From contig JAUXFJ010000019.1 in NCBI GenBank assembly GCA_030620065.1, forward strand, positions 1-12,589: a DNA stretch of 12,589 nt. Reading direction: 5' to 3'. Under the pieces are notes generated by a model. That model ran no database searches and had not been told where the DNA came from. It saw only the letters and a list, made by a program, of their open reading frames with translations. Source of the stretch: Anaerolineaceae bacterium. GTDB taxonomy: Bacteria; Chloroflexota; Anaerolineae; Anaerolineales; Anaerolineaceae. This document shows positions 1 to 6,102 of this stretch, piece after piece. Each line of letters opens with the position of its first letter. The first letter of the stretch is position 1. Made by a program: the position numbers and the translations under genes.

Positions 1-1
1 G

Positions 2-211
2 GGATTGGCTTTTGGAATTACAGGAGCAGTTAACAACTTCTCCTGGATCGTAGCACCTCTGCTGGCAGCTTATATATATGACAGAGAACCAAGTGCGATC
101 TTTCCCGTGAGCCTTGCGGTTATATGCCTGGCTACTGTGCTGAGTCTGCTGGTATTGAGGATACAAGCGCAGAGTAAGTTAAAGAGAGAAATATCAGTCA
201 ACGACGATTAA
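2..211 (+). CDS. MFS-type transporter, C-terminal fragment (5' end outside window)
   Basis: The reading frame is open from the left edge and stops at TAA 209-211, giving about 69 residues. Two hydrophobic helices are visible. The first starts AFGITGAVNNFSW and continues into IVAPLLAAYIYD; the second is AVICLATVLSLLVL. A short charged tail (KLKREISVNDD) follows. This matches the last two helices (TM11-TM12) and cytoplasmic tail of a major facilitator superfamily permease; the small-residue, Asn-containing first helix is typical. A TTG at 5 could serve as a start, but the protein clearly begins upstream. The substrate cannot be inferred from this end. The next gene begins 14 bases downstream with its own SD, so the two are probably co-transcribed. 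Family assignment is fairly likely; another multi-helix permease family is possible. Confidence 0.7.
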   Translation, partial: GLAFGITGAVNNFSWIVAPLLAAYIYDREPSAIFPVSLAVICLATVLSLLVLRIQAQSKLKREISVNDD

Positions 212-225
212 TGTAGGAGAAGGAC

Positions 226-873
226 ATGCGGTTATCATTTGTCCGTTTGGTATTAGGTCCCCTTCAGAATAACGTGTATTTACTTGGCGATGAAGGTGCG
301 GGGGATGCGGTGATCATCGACCCTTCATTTGAAGTGGATGAAGCTCTGGCAGAGGCAGTCCGACAGGGTTGGACACTGCGCCAGGTATGGCTGACGCATG
401 CTCACTTTGATCATCTGGCTGGAGCTGCGCAAGCTTCAGCGGCTTTTGAACCCCCGCTGCCAGTGGGTCTGCATCCTTTGGATGAGGTATTGATGCAGCA
501 ACAAGGGGGTGCATCCGTGTATGGCTTTGAAATCGAACCAATCCCAACACCGAGTATCAATTTCAGTGATGGGCAATTATTGTCATTGGGCAATGCTTCA
601 ACCAGGCCAATCGTTGAAGTACGGCATGCTCCAGGACACAGTCCAGGCTCGGTGATGTTTTACTGCGAGGCATTAGGGGTTATTTTTTGCGGGGATGTGA
701 TTTTCCGTGAAGGCATCGGTCGGACAGACTTGCCGGGGGGAAGTTATGAAACATTGATTAAAAGCATCCAAGCGAAGGTGCTGAGCCTGCCTGAATCAAC
801 AACGCTGCTCCCGGGCCATGGGCCAGAAAGCAGCGTTGCTTATGAAAAAAGTAATAATCCTTATTTGGCGTAA
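226..873 (+). CDS. Metallo-beta-lactamase-fold hydrolase, glyoxalase II-like (YcbL/YqgX type)
   Basis: This 215-residue protein has the full metal-binding set of the MBL fold. It shows HAHFDH (H58, H60, D62, H63), H138 in HAPGHSPGS, D157 in CGDVIF and H198 in LPGHGP. GRTDLPGG at 165-172 is typical of the short YcbL/YqgX branch of glyoxalase II-like proteins. The family is cytosolic, binds two metals and hydrolyses thioesters such as S-lactoylglutathione; in an organism without glutathione another thiol ester would be the substrate (inference). It lacks the C-terminal helical domain of classical GloB, so a gloB name is not justified. ATG 226 is preceded by an aggagaagg SD at 215-223. Its 3' end overlaps the 3' end of the convergent rny gene by 13 bases. 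Confidence 0.88.
   Translation: MRLSFVRLVLGPLQNNVYLLGDEGAGDAVIIDPSFEVDEALAEAVRQGWTLRQVWLTHAHFDHLAGAAQASAAFEPPLPVGLHPLDEVLMQQQGGASVYGFEIEPIPTPSINFSDGQLLSLGNASTRPIVEVRHAPGHSPGSVMFYCEALGVIFCGDVIFREGIGRTDLPGGSYETLIKSIQAKVLSLPESTTLLPGHGPESSVAYEKSNNPYLA
801..837. repeat. 9-bp perfect inverted repeat near the mbl/rny convergent junction
   Basis: Arms aacgctgct (801-809) and agcagcgtt (829-837) are perfect complements with a 19-base GC-rich loop. The loop contains ggcc blocks that could pair further. The element lies inside the hydrolase coding sequence, over the codons for its last metal-binding motif, and 24 bases beyond the rny stop codon when read on the minus strand. It could act as a 3' end or stabilising hairpin for the rny transcript. 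No U-tract follows on either strand, so a classical terminator is not supported. Part of the symmetry may be imposed by coding constraints. Confidence 0.4.
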
Positions 874-2396
874 TCGATGGCGCGTGTCTCCCGAATAACG
901 GTGATGCGGATCTGCCCTGGATATTGCATGGTCTCTTCGATCTGACGGGCGATACCCTTTGCGATGCGGTGCGCTTCAACGTCATCGATCTCTTCGGGCT
1001 TGACGATGATGCGTACTTCACGACCTGCCTGAATGGCATAGCTTTGTTCGACACCTTTGAATGAATCAGCGATGGCTTCCAAGGCTCGCAGCCGTTTAAT
1101 GTACTGTTCGAGGTCTTCACGACGGGCTCCGGGACGTGCGCCTGAGATCGCATCTGCTGCCTCAACGATGACGGCTTCAACTGATTCTTGCTCAACCTCA
1201 CGATGATGCGAGGCAATAATGTTAACCACAATGGGTTTGACACCGTGGCGTTTGGCAAAATCTGCTCCAAGTTGGGCGTGTGTACCTTCAGTGTTATGAT
1301 CCAGGGCTTTACCCAAGTCGTGCAGTAAGGCACCCCTTTTTGAGATATCCACATTTGCACCAAGTTCAGCTGCGATCACACTGGCAAGCTTGGAGGTTTC
1401 AACAGCGTGGGCTAGCTGATTTTGACCATAGGAGGTGCGGAATTTGAGCCGTCCGAGCTTCTTGATGATCTCAGGATGCAATCCGGCTACACCAGCTTCG
1501 TAAGCTGCTTCATTGCCTGCTTCCACGATATCCTCATCCATTTTTTCGCGTTCATCTGCCAGGATCTTTTCAATATGAGCAGGGTGAATTCGGCCGTCAA
1601 TGACCAGGCGTGCCAATGAGCGCCGGGCAATTTCTCGCCGAACTGAATCGAAACAAGATACTGTCACAGCCTCGGGGGTGTCATCGACAATGACGTCTAC
1701 GCCTGCGGCTTGTTCAAAAGCACGGATATTGCGTCCGTTGCGCCCTACGATGCGGCCTTTCATCTCGTCGTTTGGCAGGGAAACAAGCGACGTGGTCACT
1801 TGGGCAACCTTTTCAGAGGCCACGCGTTGGATAGCATCTGCAATCAATTCGCGCGCTTTGGTATTACCAGTTTCGCGGGCTTCTGTCTCGATCTGACGGA
1901 TGATACGTGCCATATCTGCGCGCGATTCTTTTTCTACATCAGCTAATAATAACTCACGTGCTTCATCTATAGTCATTGCGGACACCCGCTGTAATTCCTC
2001 GAGACGTTGAGCGTGTATTGTTTTAATCTCATTGGAACGGCGGTCAATGCTGCTTTGACGTTTATTTAGTGACGCTTCTTTTTGTTCATAGCGTTCAACC
2101 CGACGGTCCAATTCCTCACGGCGTTTTCCCAGGCGGTCATCTTCCTTGTTGAGTTCTGAGCGCTTATGGGCAATCTCGCTTTCTGCTTTTTGAATGATCT
2201 TTAATGCACTATCTTTAGCACCTATTTTTATCTCACGCGCTTTTTCCTGTGCTTCGCTGATGATGCTGTCAGCTTTGATCTTTTGCTGCTGCATTTTACG
2301 GGTTGTCAGGGTTTGTTTGACAACGAAACCGATCAGGAAACAAACAATACCTACTGCAATGGGTAAAATCCAACGAATTAAATAATTTTGAACCAT
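861..2396 (-). CDS. rny: Ribonuclease Y
   Basis: RNase Y is a membrane-anchored endoribonuclease that starts mRNA decay in bacteria lacking RNase E. From this start the protein has 511 residues, close to the usual 510-520. One N-terminal transmembrane helix (about 7-27) is followed by a long charged coiled coil (about 35-200), a KH RNA-binding domain with the GRNG loop (218-221), and an HD domain with H330 and the H359-D360 pair (LLHDLGKAL), then SHHRE near 396. The end YPGQIRITVIRETRAIDYAK is a family signature. I chose ATG 2394-2396 because GGAG lies 9 bases ahead of it. An in-frame ATG five codons earlier (2409-2411) has no SD but sits only 3 bases after the recX stop, so reinitiation there is also possible. 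It probably shares a transcript with recX. Confidence 0.96.
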   Translation of the reverse strand: MVQNYLIRWILPIAVGIVCFLIGFVVKQTLTTRKMQQQKIKADSIISEAQEKAREIKIGAKDSALKIIQKAESEIAHKRSELNKEDDRLGKRREELDRRVERYEQKEASLNKRQSSIDRRSNEIKTIHAQRLEELQRVSAMTIDEARELLLADVEKESRADMARIIRQIETEARETGNTKARELIADAIQRVASEKVAQVTTSLVSLPNDEMKGRIVGRNGRNIRAFEQAAGVDVIVDDTPEAVTVSCFDSVRREIARRSLARLVIDGRIHPAHIEKILADEREKMDEDIVEAGNEAAYEAGVAGLHPEIIKKLGRLKFRTSYGQNQLAHAVETSKLASVIAAELGANVDISKRGALLHDLGKALDHNTEGTHAQLGADFAKRHGVKPIVVNIIASHHREVEQESVEAVIVEAADAISGARPGARREDLEQYIKRLRALEAIADSFKGVEQSYAIQAGREVRIIVKPEEIDDVEAHRIAKGIARQIEETMQYPGQIRITVIRETRAIDYAK

Positions 2397-2414
2397 GTTT
2401 AATATCTCCATTTT

Positions 2415-3068
2415 TTAGGATTCATAGTGGCTCTCAGGGTCTTTTTTAACCTCATCCCACAATCTCTTTAGAACGGGGGTGGTGACACTATAATAAAACC
2501 CGCGTCTTGCAAGGAAACTGCCAATCTTGTTCCTGAATGATTGCCAATCCAAAGTTTTACATTTCTCTGCTCTGGAAAGAGCAGCTTGGTATGCGAGTTC
2601 CTCTTCTGAGATCGTTATTTCCTCAAGAGCCTTTTGTATGATGTCATCTGGGACACTTTTATTGTGCAGTTCGTATGACAATAAACGCTGGCTGCGCGGA
2701 CGGAAGGTGTTACGGTTTTCAATCCATTGGCGTGCAAATTTGAGGTCGTCTACATACGCCTTTTCCTTCAGCCTTTGTATAGTTGTATGTGCTATGGATT
2801 CGGTAAAGTCCTTATCGAGCAGATTTTTGTAAACTTCTTTTTCTGACCTGGGGCGATAACTCATGTAGTGAAGCGCTTTTTGATAGGCGACTTCCAAGCT
2901 GTCTTCATCAATCATTTTTTCAATTTCAGATTGAGTGAGCTTTTGGCCAGTTTTCAGCCAGGCAGCTGAAAAGCGCGACAATCCAAACGCAAATTCGCCA
3001 TCCAGATGGATATTGACCCGCTGAGGGTTTCTTTTTTGTGCTTTGATCGAAGTGATTTTGCGGTCCAT
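2415..3068 (-). CDS. recX: Regulatory protein RecX
   Basis: RecX binds RecA filaments and limits or tunes recombinase activity. The 217-residue product starts with the conserved opening KITSIKAQKRNPQRVNIHLDG. It carries the RecX core SYRPRSEKEVYKNLLDK (about 90-106), then the second repeat with YVDDLKFARQWIENR and the LLSYELHNKSVPDDII block. These are the three tandem three-helix repeats of the family. It is all-helical, cytosolic, of normal length, and intact. The start is fixed by N-terminal conservation; the next Met is residue 52. No SD is visible before ATG 3066-3068, and an inverted repeat sits 11 bases upstream. The stop is 3 bases before the earlier rny ATG, giving a tight recX-rny pair. 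recA is not adjacent in this window. Confidence 0.93.
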   Translation of the reverse strand: MDRKITSIKAQKRNPQRVNIHLDGEFAFGLSRFSAAWLKTGQKLTQSEIEKMIDEDSLEVAYQKALHYMSYRPRSEKEVYKNLLDKDFTESIAHTTIQRLKEKAYVDDLKFARQWIENRNTFRPRSQRLLSYELHNKSVPDDIIQKALEEITISEEELAYQAALSRAEKCKTLDWQSFRNKIGSFLARRGFYYSVTTPVLKRLWDEVKKDPESHYES

Positions 3069-3079
3069 ATTAATACAAC

Positions 3080-3112
3080 TCAGCCACGGCTCTGTCCTGT
3101 GGCCATGGCTGA
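3080..3112. repeat. Inverted repeat upstream of the recX start codon
   Basis: The left arm begins tcagccacggc (from 3080) and the right arm ends ggccatggctga (to 3112). They pair over about 11-12 positions with one C-A mismatch, one wobble, and a loop of roughly 9 bases. The element ends 11 bases before the recX ATG and no SD lies between. It could be a dyad operator or a hairpin in the recX 5' leader. It is not followed directly by a T-tract on the plus strand (the first T5 is about 18 bases later), so a terminator reading is weak. Confidence 0.5.
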
Positions 3113-3457
3113 ATGTATCGCTAATAACCTTTTTCCTCGAATGGGCTGATCCTTATAAATAATCAGGTATCGGATCACCACTGAGGATAATTTGGAATCA
3201 GATAGTCAAATAATTAGTCCTGAAATCGGATCAGCTTTTATTGCTGTTCCAGTGTATTCCTATCGGTCATGCTTTTAATTATCCTGTCATGAAAATCTGA
3301 ATTGACAAAGATGTTTTTACGGTCTTAGTAAAAAGTATCGCCTTCATTAAAAGCACTCTCTTATGTTTTTACTTCAGGTACTAATTTATGCCAAGCAGAA
3401 GTTGCTGGCTTAGATCTTTTTCGTTTGAATATCCAGTATTATCGATGCCATGGTCTT

Positions 3458-3474
3458 TGTTCACTGCGTGAACA
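3458..3474. promoter_or_regulatory. Perfect 7-bp dyad, candidate operator
   Basis: The sequence tgttcactgcgtgaaca is two perfect 7-base half-sites around a 3-base centre. This is the size and symmetry expected of a helix-turn-helix repressor site. It lies about 150 bases before the 3623 gene and about 390 bases from the recX start. The half-site resembles GAAC/GTTC-type operators, including SOS boxes of several phyla, but the spacing does not match the GAAC-N4-GTTC box. The regulator is unknown. Confidence 0.35.
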
Positions 3475-3607
3475 GAACAGATGACCATCTTTGTAATTAT
3501 TCTAGGTTGATTATACATTAAAAAGCTCACAAGCACACGATTAAAAACCATGCAAATGGGATGGGCAGCACTATTTGGGAATCTGGTCCTGGATTTTATA
3601 AAACTCA

Positions 3608-3616
3608 TGTTAAAAT
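3608..3616 (+). promoter_or_regulatory. Extended -10 promoter just ahead of the 3623 gene
   Basis: TG-t-TAAAAT (3608-3616) is a clear extended -10 element. It ends 6 bases before ATG 3623, so transcription would begin at or within a base or two of the A of the start codon. No good -35 is seen at 16-18 bases, which extended -10 promoters tolerate. The gene has no SD, fitting a leaderless transcript. Confidence 0.5.
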
Positions 3617-3622
3617 AAACAC

Positions 3623-4069
3623 ATGGAAGAACAGACAATTGCAACGCGCCAGGAAGACAAGCACGAAAGTTTAGATAAGCACCATCGGCAGAGCACGTGG
3701 CAGATTTTGGCACCTTTGTTTCTGGTTTGTGTGCTGGTTCTGACAGTGGCAGTTATTATTGCGATCAATGCAGGGCAGGGAGGCGGCGATGTTTCTCAGT
3801 GGGCAGATACTTCCTTCATTATAATGCTCCTGCCAGCTATGCTTATCGTTTTGTTTCCCCTAGTGCTTTTAGTGGGATTAGTTTACTTGACCGCACAGCT
3901 TCTGAAAAAGCTGCCGGTTTATAGCTTCTCTACCCAGCAGTTCTTCAAGCGAGTGACGAAATTCGTTAGCATTTGGGCTGACCGAAGTGTAAAGCCTATT
4001 ATAGTGCTACAAGAGATTTTGGCAGGCGTATCAAATATCGGAGAATGTTTTTCTCGAAAGTCGAAATGA
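3623..4069 (+). CDS. Hypothetical membrane protein, two hydrophobic segments
   Basis: I do not recognise a named family. The 148-residue product has a hydrophilic, His/Lys/Glu-rich N-terminus (1-24), a strong transmembrane helix (about 26-49) and a Gly-rich loop GQGGGD. A longer hydrophobic stretch (about 65-94) could be one long helix or a helical hairpin. An amphipathic, basic and aromatic C-terminal region (about 100-148) follows and could lie on the membrane surface. No catalytic motif is visible. The start has no SD and sits directly under an extended -10 box. Its TGA (4067-4069) is 11 bases before the start of the next small membrane-protein gene, and RNase Z follows, so these three probably form one transcription unit. 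A scaffold or envelope role is a guess. Confidence 0.75.
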   Translation: MEEQTIATRQEDKHESLDKHHRQSTWQILAPLFLVCVLVLTVAVIIAINAGQGGGDVSQWADTSFIIMLLPAMLIVLFPLVLLVGLVYLTAQLLKKLPVYSFSTQQFFKRVTKFVSIWADRSVKPIIVLQEILAGVSNIGECFSRKSK

Positions 4070-4080
4070 GGTTTTTAAAG

Positions 4081-4281
4081 ATGAAAGATAATTGGAAGAT
4101 AACAACAATGATTATTGGTACCGTTGTCGGAGCCCTTACAGGTGCTGGTGCCGCTTACTTATTAATTCAACGTGGTGAGAAGGAAGAAGCGCAACCTAAA
4201 ATAACTGCTAATCAGGGAATCCAGGTAGGCTTAAGCCTCTTAGGTTTATTGCGTTTGATATCCGGTTTTGGCTCCAAATGA
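4081..4281 (+). CDS. Small glycine-zipper membrane protein, hypothetical
   Basis: The 66-residue product has one N-terminal transmembrane helix (about 8-29) with glycines at 13, 17 and 21. This GxxxGxxxG zipper favours helix packing or oligomers and recalls YtxH-like small proteins. A charged stretch (RGEKEEAQPK) and a second, amphipathic, Gly/Leu-rich segment (about 45-62) follow. I chose ATG 4081 because GAGG at 4068-4071 lies 9 bases upstream. In-frame ATGs at 4045 and 4066 would add 12 or 5 residues; the one at 4066 makes an ATGA overlap with the preceding stop but lacks an SD. It is tightly linked to the membrane gene before it and to RNase Z 32 bases after it. Function unknown. Confidence 0.72.
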   Translation: MKDNWKITTMIIGTVVGALTGAGAAYLLIQRGEKEEAQPKITANQGIQVGLSLLGLLRLISGFGSK

Positions 4282-4313
4282 GCCCCACCTGCGAAAGATA
4301 TTAGGCAAAGACC

Positions 4314-5234
4314 TTGTTTGAAGTCGTATTTTTAGGCACATCAGCTTCCGCACCGTCTGTACGGCGCGGACTTTCTGCCATGGTCATTAAACATGAGGAG
4401 TATCGTTTCCTCATCGACTGCGGTGAAGGAACGCAGCGTCAGATTTTGCGTTCTGGGGTTGGTTTTAAGCGCTTGAATCAGATATTCTTGACCCATGGTC
4501 ATCTTGACCATATTCTGGGATTGGGTGGTTTGATTTCAACATTCATGCGCTGGGAACTTATTGATGAAATCGAGATTTACGGCAGCCAGCATACGCTTGA
4601 CCGCGTCAACGACTTGATTTTTGGTGTGGTTCTGAGGGGACACAAACCGCCTATGCCGATCAAATTGATGGAAACACATCCCGGTCTGTTTTATGAAACA
4701 GAAAGATTTAATATTACTGCTTTCTCAGTGAACCACCGCGGCTCGAACTCCTTGGGATTCCGTTTTGAGGAACATGCTCGGCGGCCCTTCTTGTCTGAGA
4801 AGGCTGAAGTTTTGGAAATCCCGCCGGGGCCCTGCCGGAGGGACCTGGTTGCCGGGAAAGCAATTACACTACCTGACGGCCGTAAGATCAAGCCTGACCA
4901 GGTCTTGGGACCAGAAAAGCCAGGTACACGGTTGGTCGTGGTTGGCGATGTTGGAAAACCGGAAGACTTGATCGATGAAGTACGCGATGCAGACGGGCTG
5001 ATTATCGAATCGACTTATTTGAAGCAGGAAGCTGAATTGGCAAATCAGTTTGGGCACACCACGGCACAAACAGTTGCTGAGTTAGCGCGTGAGGCTGGAG
5101 TGAAAAAACTGCTGTTGACCCACATTTCACGCCGCTACCGGGGGAAAGACATTCTGGATGAGGCACGAGCAATATTTAAAAATACTTTCGTTGCGCGCGA
5201 TTTTGATGTATACCAAATCAAATGTGGGGAATAA
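4314..5234 (+). CDS. rnz: Ribonuclease Z (tRNA 3' processing endonuclease)
   Basis: RNase Z cuts tRNA precursors after the discriminator base to free the 3' end for CCA addition. The 306-residue product has the beta-lactamase fold of the short (ElaC-type) form. It shows FLGTSASAPS at the start, the HGHLDH motif (H61, H63, D65, H66), H141 in NHRGSN, D212 in VVGDV, H248 in FGHTT and H270 in LLTHISRRY. The exosite region for tRNA binding (about 150-200, with PGPCRRDL and LPDGR) is present. Length is normal and all metal ligands are intact. The start is TTG 4314-4316, with AGG 8 bases upstream; the family's N-terminus begins here, so no upstream start is needed. It is cytosolic and probably a homodimer. 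Confidence 0.96.
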   Translation: MFEVVFLGTSASAPSVRRGLSAMVIKHEEYRFLIDCGEGTQRQILRSGVGFKRLNQIFLTHGHLDHILGLGGLISTFMRWELIDEIEIYGSQHTLDRVNDLIFGVVLRGHKPPMPIKLMETHPGLFYETERFNITAFSVNHRGSNSLGFRFEEHARRPFLSEKAEVLEIPPGPCRRDLVAGKAITLPDGRKIKPDQVLGPEKPGTRLVVVGDVGKPEDLIDEVRDADGLIIESTYLKQEAELANQFGHTTAQTVAELAREAGVKKLLLTHISRRYRGKDILDEARAIFKNTFVARDFDVYQIKCGE

Positions 5235-5268
5235 TATCTATCATTTGTGATTAATTGAATGCGCAGGT

Positions 5269-5338
5269 AATTGGCGGGTGCTGCGGAACCAGTCCCGAGC
5301 ATTTGCACCAGATCGCCACAATTGTGAAGGCTCGATCT
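5269..5338 (+). promoter_or_regulatory. Two mutually exclusive hairpins in the rnz-maf leader
   Basis: Hairpin A: the contiguous left arm 5269-5281 (aattggcgggtgc) pairs as AATT, GGCG and GGTGC with AATT 5320-5323, CGCC 5314-5317 and GCACC 5305-5309, leaving right-side bulges of 2 and 4 bases. A smaller inner stem TGCT-g-CGG / CCG-AGCA (5279-5301) competes with its upper part. Hairpin B: AGATCG 5310-5315 pairs with CGATCT 5333-5338. A and B share bases 5310-5317, so they cannot form together. Such switching is typical of attenuators and riboswitches. No U-tract follows either hairpin, so a translational effect on the maf leader would be more likely than termination. It matches no riboswitch class I know. 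Confidence 0.35.
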
Positions 5339-5373
5339 TATAAGGGATGATAGCAACAGATTAGGGAGCTTTT

Positions 5374-5397
5374 ATGTTAGAATCATTTTTCAAATGA
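5374..5397 (+). CDS. Possible 7-codon minicistron coupled to maf
   Basis: ATG 5374 opens a frame reading MLESFFK and stopping at TGA 5395-5397. A strong SD (agggag, 5363-5368) lies 5 bases upstream. The stop overlaps the maf start as ATGA, the classic layout for translational coupling, and maf itself has no SD. Translation of this peptide could therefore load ribosomes onto maf. A competing explanation is that the same bases form an extended -10 box (TG-t-TAGAAT, 5375-5383), in which case maf is leaderless and the minicistron is accidental. Confidence 0.3.
   Translation: MLESFFK
5375..5383 (+). promoter_or_regulatory. Candidate extended -10 promoter of maf
   Basis: TG-t-TAGAAT ends 10 bases before ATG 5394, which places the start of transcription 0-4 bases before the start codon. 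It is nearly the same as the element before the 3623 gene. The -35 region (around 5355-5360) is poor. It overlaps the possible minicistron, so at most one of the two readings dominates. Confidence 0.35.
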
Positions 5398-6047
5398 ATG
5401 TGCCACATATAATACTAGCATCCAATTCTCCACGCCGAAAGCAGCTCATCCAATTATTAGATTTACCTTTTGAAATCTTTCCAGCGGATATTGATGAAAC
5501 CCGTAATCATGGTGAGGCAGCGAAATTTTACGTAAAACGCTTGGCGCATGAAAAGGCTTTATGGGCGGCGGAGCAGAAAGTAGGGTTGATTATCGCGGCG
5601 GATACGATTGTTGTCGATGGTGACGTTATCCTTGGAAAGCCTCTGCATGTGGATGAAGCCCGTTCAATGTTGTTGTCTCTGCGTGGTCATCAGCATCACG
5701 TCTTAACAGCGATAGCCCTTATTGACAGTGTCACAGGGCGCCAGAGTTTAGATTTGTGCTGTACTGCAGTGCCCATGCGGGACTACTCTGATGATGAGAT
5801 TGATGCGTACATTAAAAGTGGTGACCCGCTTGATAAAGCAGGGGCTTACGCCATTCAGCACCAAGGATTTAACCCTGTTGAAAAAATGGATGGTTGCTTT
5901 GCAAGTGTGATGGGTTTTCCGCTTTGCCATGTTGTCCGTAATTTGCGGCAAATGGACTTCAACTCTCAAGTGGATGTGCCGGCAGCCTGCCAGAAGGCAT
6001 TGACGTACAATTGCCCGGTCTATGAGAGAATATTAGAAAACGTATAA
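5394..6047 (+). CDS. maf: Maf family nucleoside triphosphate pyrophosphatase
   Basis: Maf proteins hydrolyse non-canonical or modified NTPs (dTTP/UTP or methylated pyrimidines, depending on subtype) to monophosphates and are linked to septum control in several bacteria. The 217-residue product begins with the signature ILASNSPRRKQLI. It has KRLAHEKA (48-55), the AADTIV motif with D70 as likely catalytic base, LGKP (80-83), LRGHQHHVLTA, and DKAGAYAIQ with Q155. The C-terminus holds SVMGFPL. It is somewhat longer than the usual 190-200 residues, owing to a Cys-containing tail (about 183-217). ATG 5394 has no SD; the conserved N-terminus still fixes it. It probably heads the run maf, PBP, rsgA, binding protein. 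Confidence 0.94.
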   Translation: MNVPHIILASNSPRRKQLIQLLDLPFEIFPADIDETRNHGEAAKFYVKRLAHEKALWAAEQKVGLIIAADTIVVDGDVILGKPLHVDEARSMLLSLRGHQHHVLTAIALIDSVTGRQSLDLCCTAVPMRDYSDDEIDAYIKSGDPLDKAGAYAIQHQGFNPVEKMDGCFASVMGFPLCHVVRNLRQMDFNSQVDVPAACQKALTYNCPVYERILENV

Positions 6048-6102
6048 TTGAAAGATTGCTAAGTGTTTTTTGCGCTTATTACCAGTCAACCTTGAGAGAT
6101 TT

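Larger units (their letters stand above)
3069..3622. other. 554-base gene-free region between divergent recX and the 3623 gene
   Basis: No coding frame here looks real. The region is AT-rich and must hold the recX promoter (minus strand) and the promoter of the 3623 gene. Visible items are a bulged inverted repeat next to recX (3080-3112), a 17-base dyad (3458-3474), a perfect TATAAT on the minus strand (complement of 3510-3515) and an extended -10 at 3608-3616. A TTGACA at 3303-3308 is followed after 17 bases only by TAGTAA. Two interleaved 8-9 bp inverted repeats occur (3145-3152 with 3228-3235; 3184-3192 with 3277-3285), about as many as chance would give in a region this long. Confidence 0.6.

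Noticed and set aside
758..1363. Long minus-strand open frame of about 200 codons overlapping rny
   Set aside because: It lies in another frame of the well-supported rny gene, and its translation is low-complexity Ser/Pro/Arg-rich with no recognisable motif.
3145..3285. Interleaved 8-9 bp inverted repeats and a 9-bp direct repeat (atcggatca) that could form a pseudoknot-like RNA
   Set aside because: In about 550 AT-rich bases, roughly two 8-bp inverted repeats are expected by chance, and no promoter or terminator frames the region.
3381..3713. Minus-strand 110-codon open frame in the intergenic region
   Set aside because: It overlaps the 3623 gene and its promoter, lacks an SD, and its product has no coherent domain or hydrophobic pattern.
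5269..5338. SRP RNA, tRNA or a known riboswitch in the rnz-maf gap
   Set aside because: The SRP core sequence, a tRNA cloverleaf with a T-arm and known riboswitch consensus boxes are all absent on both strands.
6070..6102. TTG start giving the PBP an 11-residue N-terminal extension
   Set aside because: It would put charged residues ahead of a complete lipoprotein signal. ATG 6103 begins the typical MKKK-hydrophobic-lipobox pattern.
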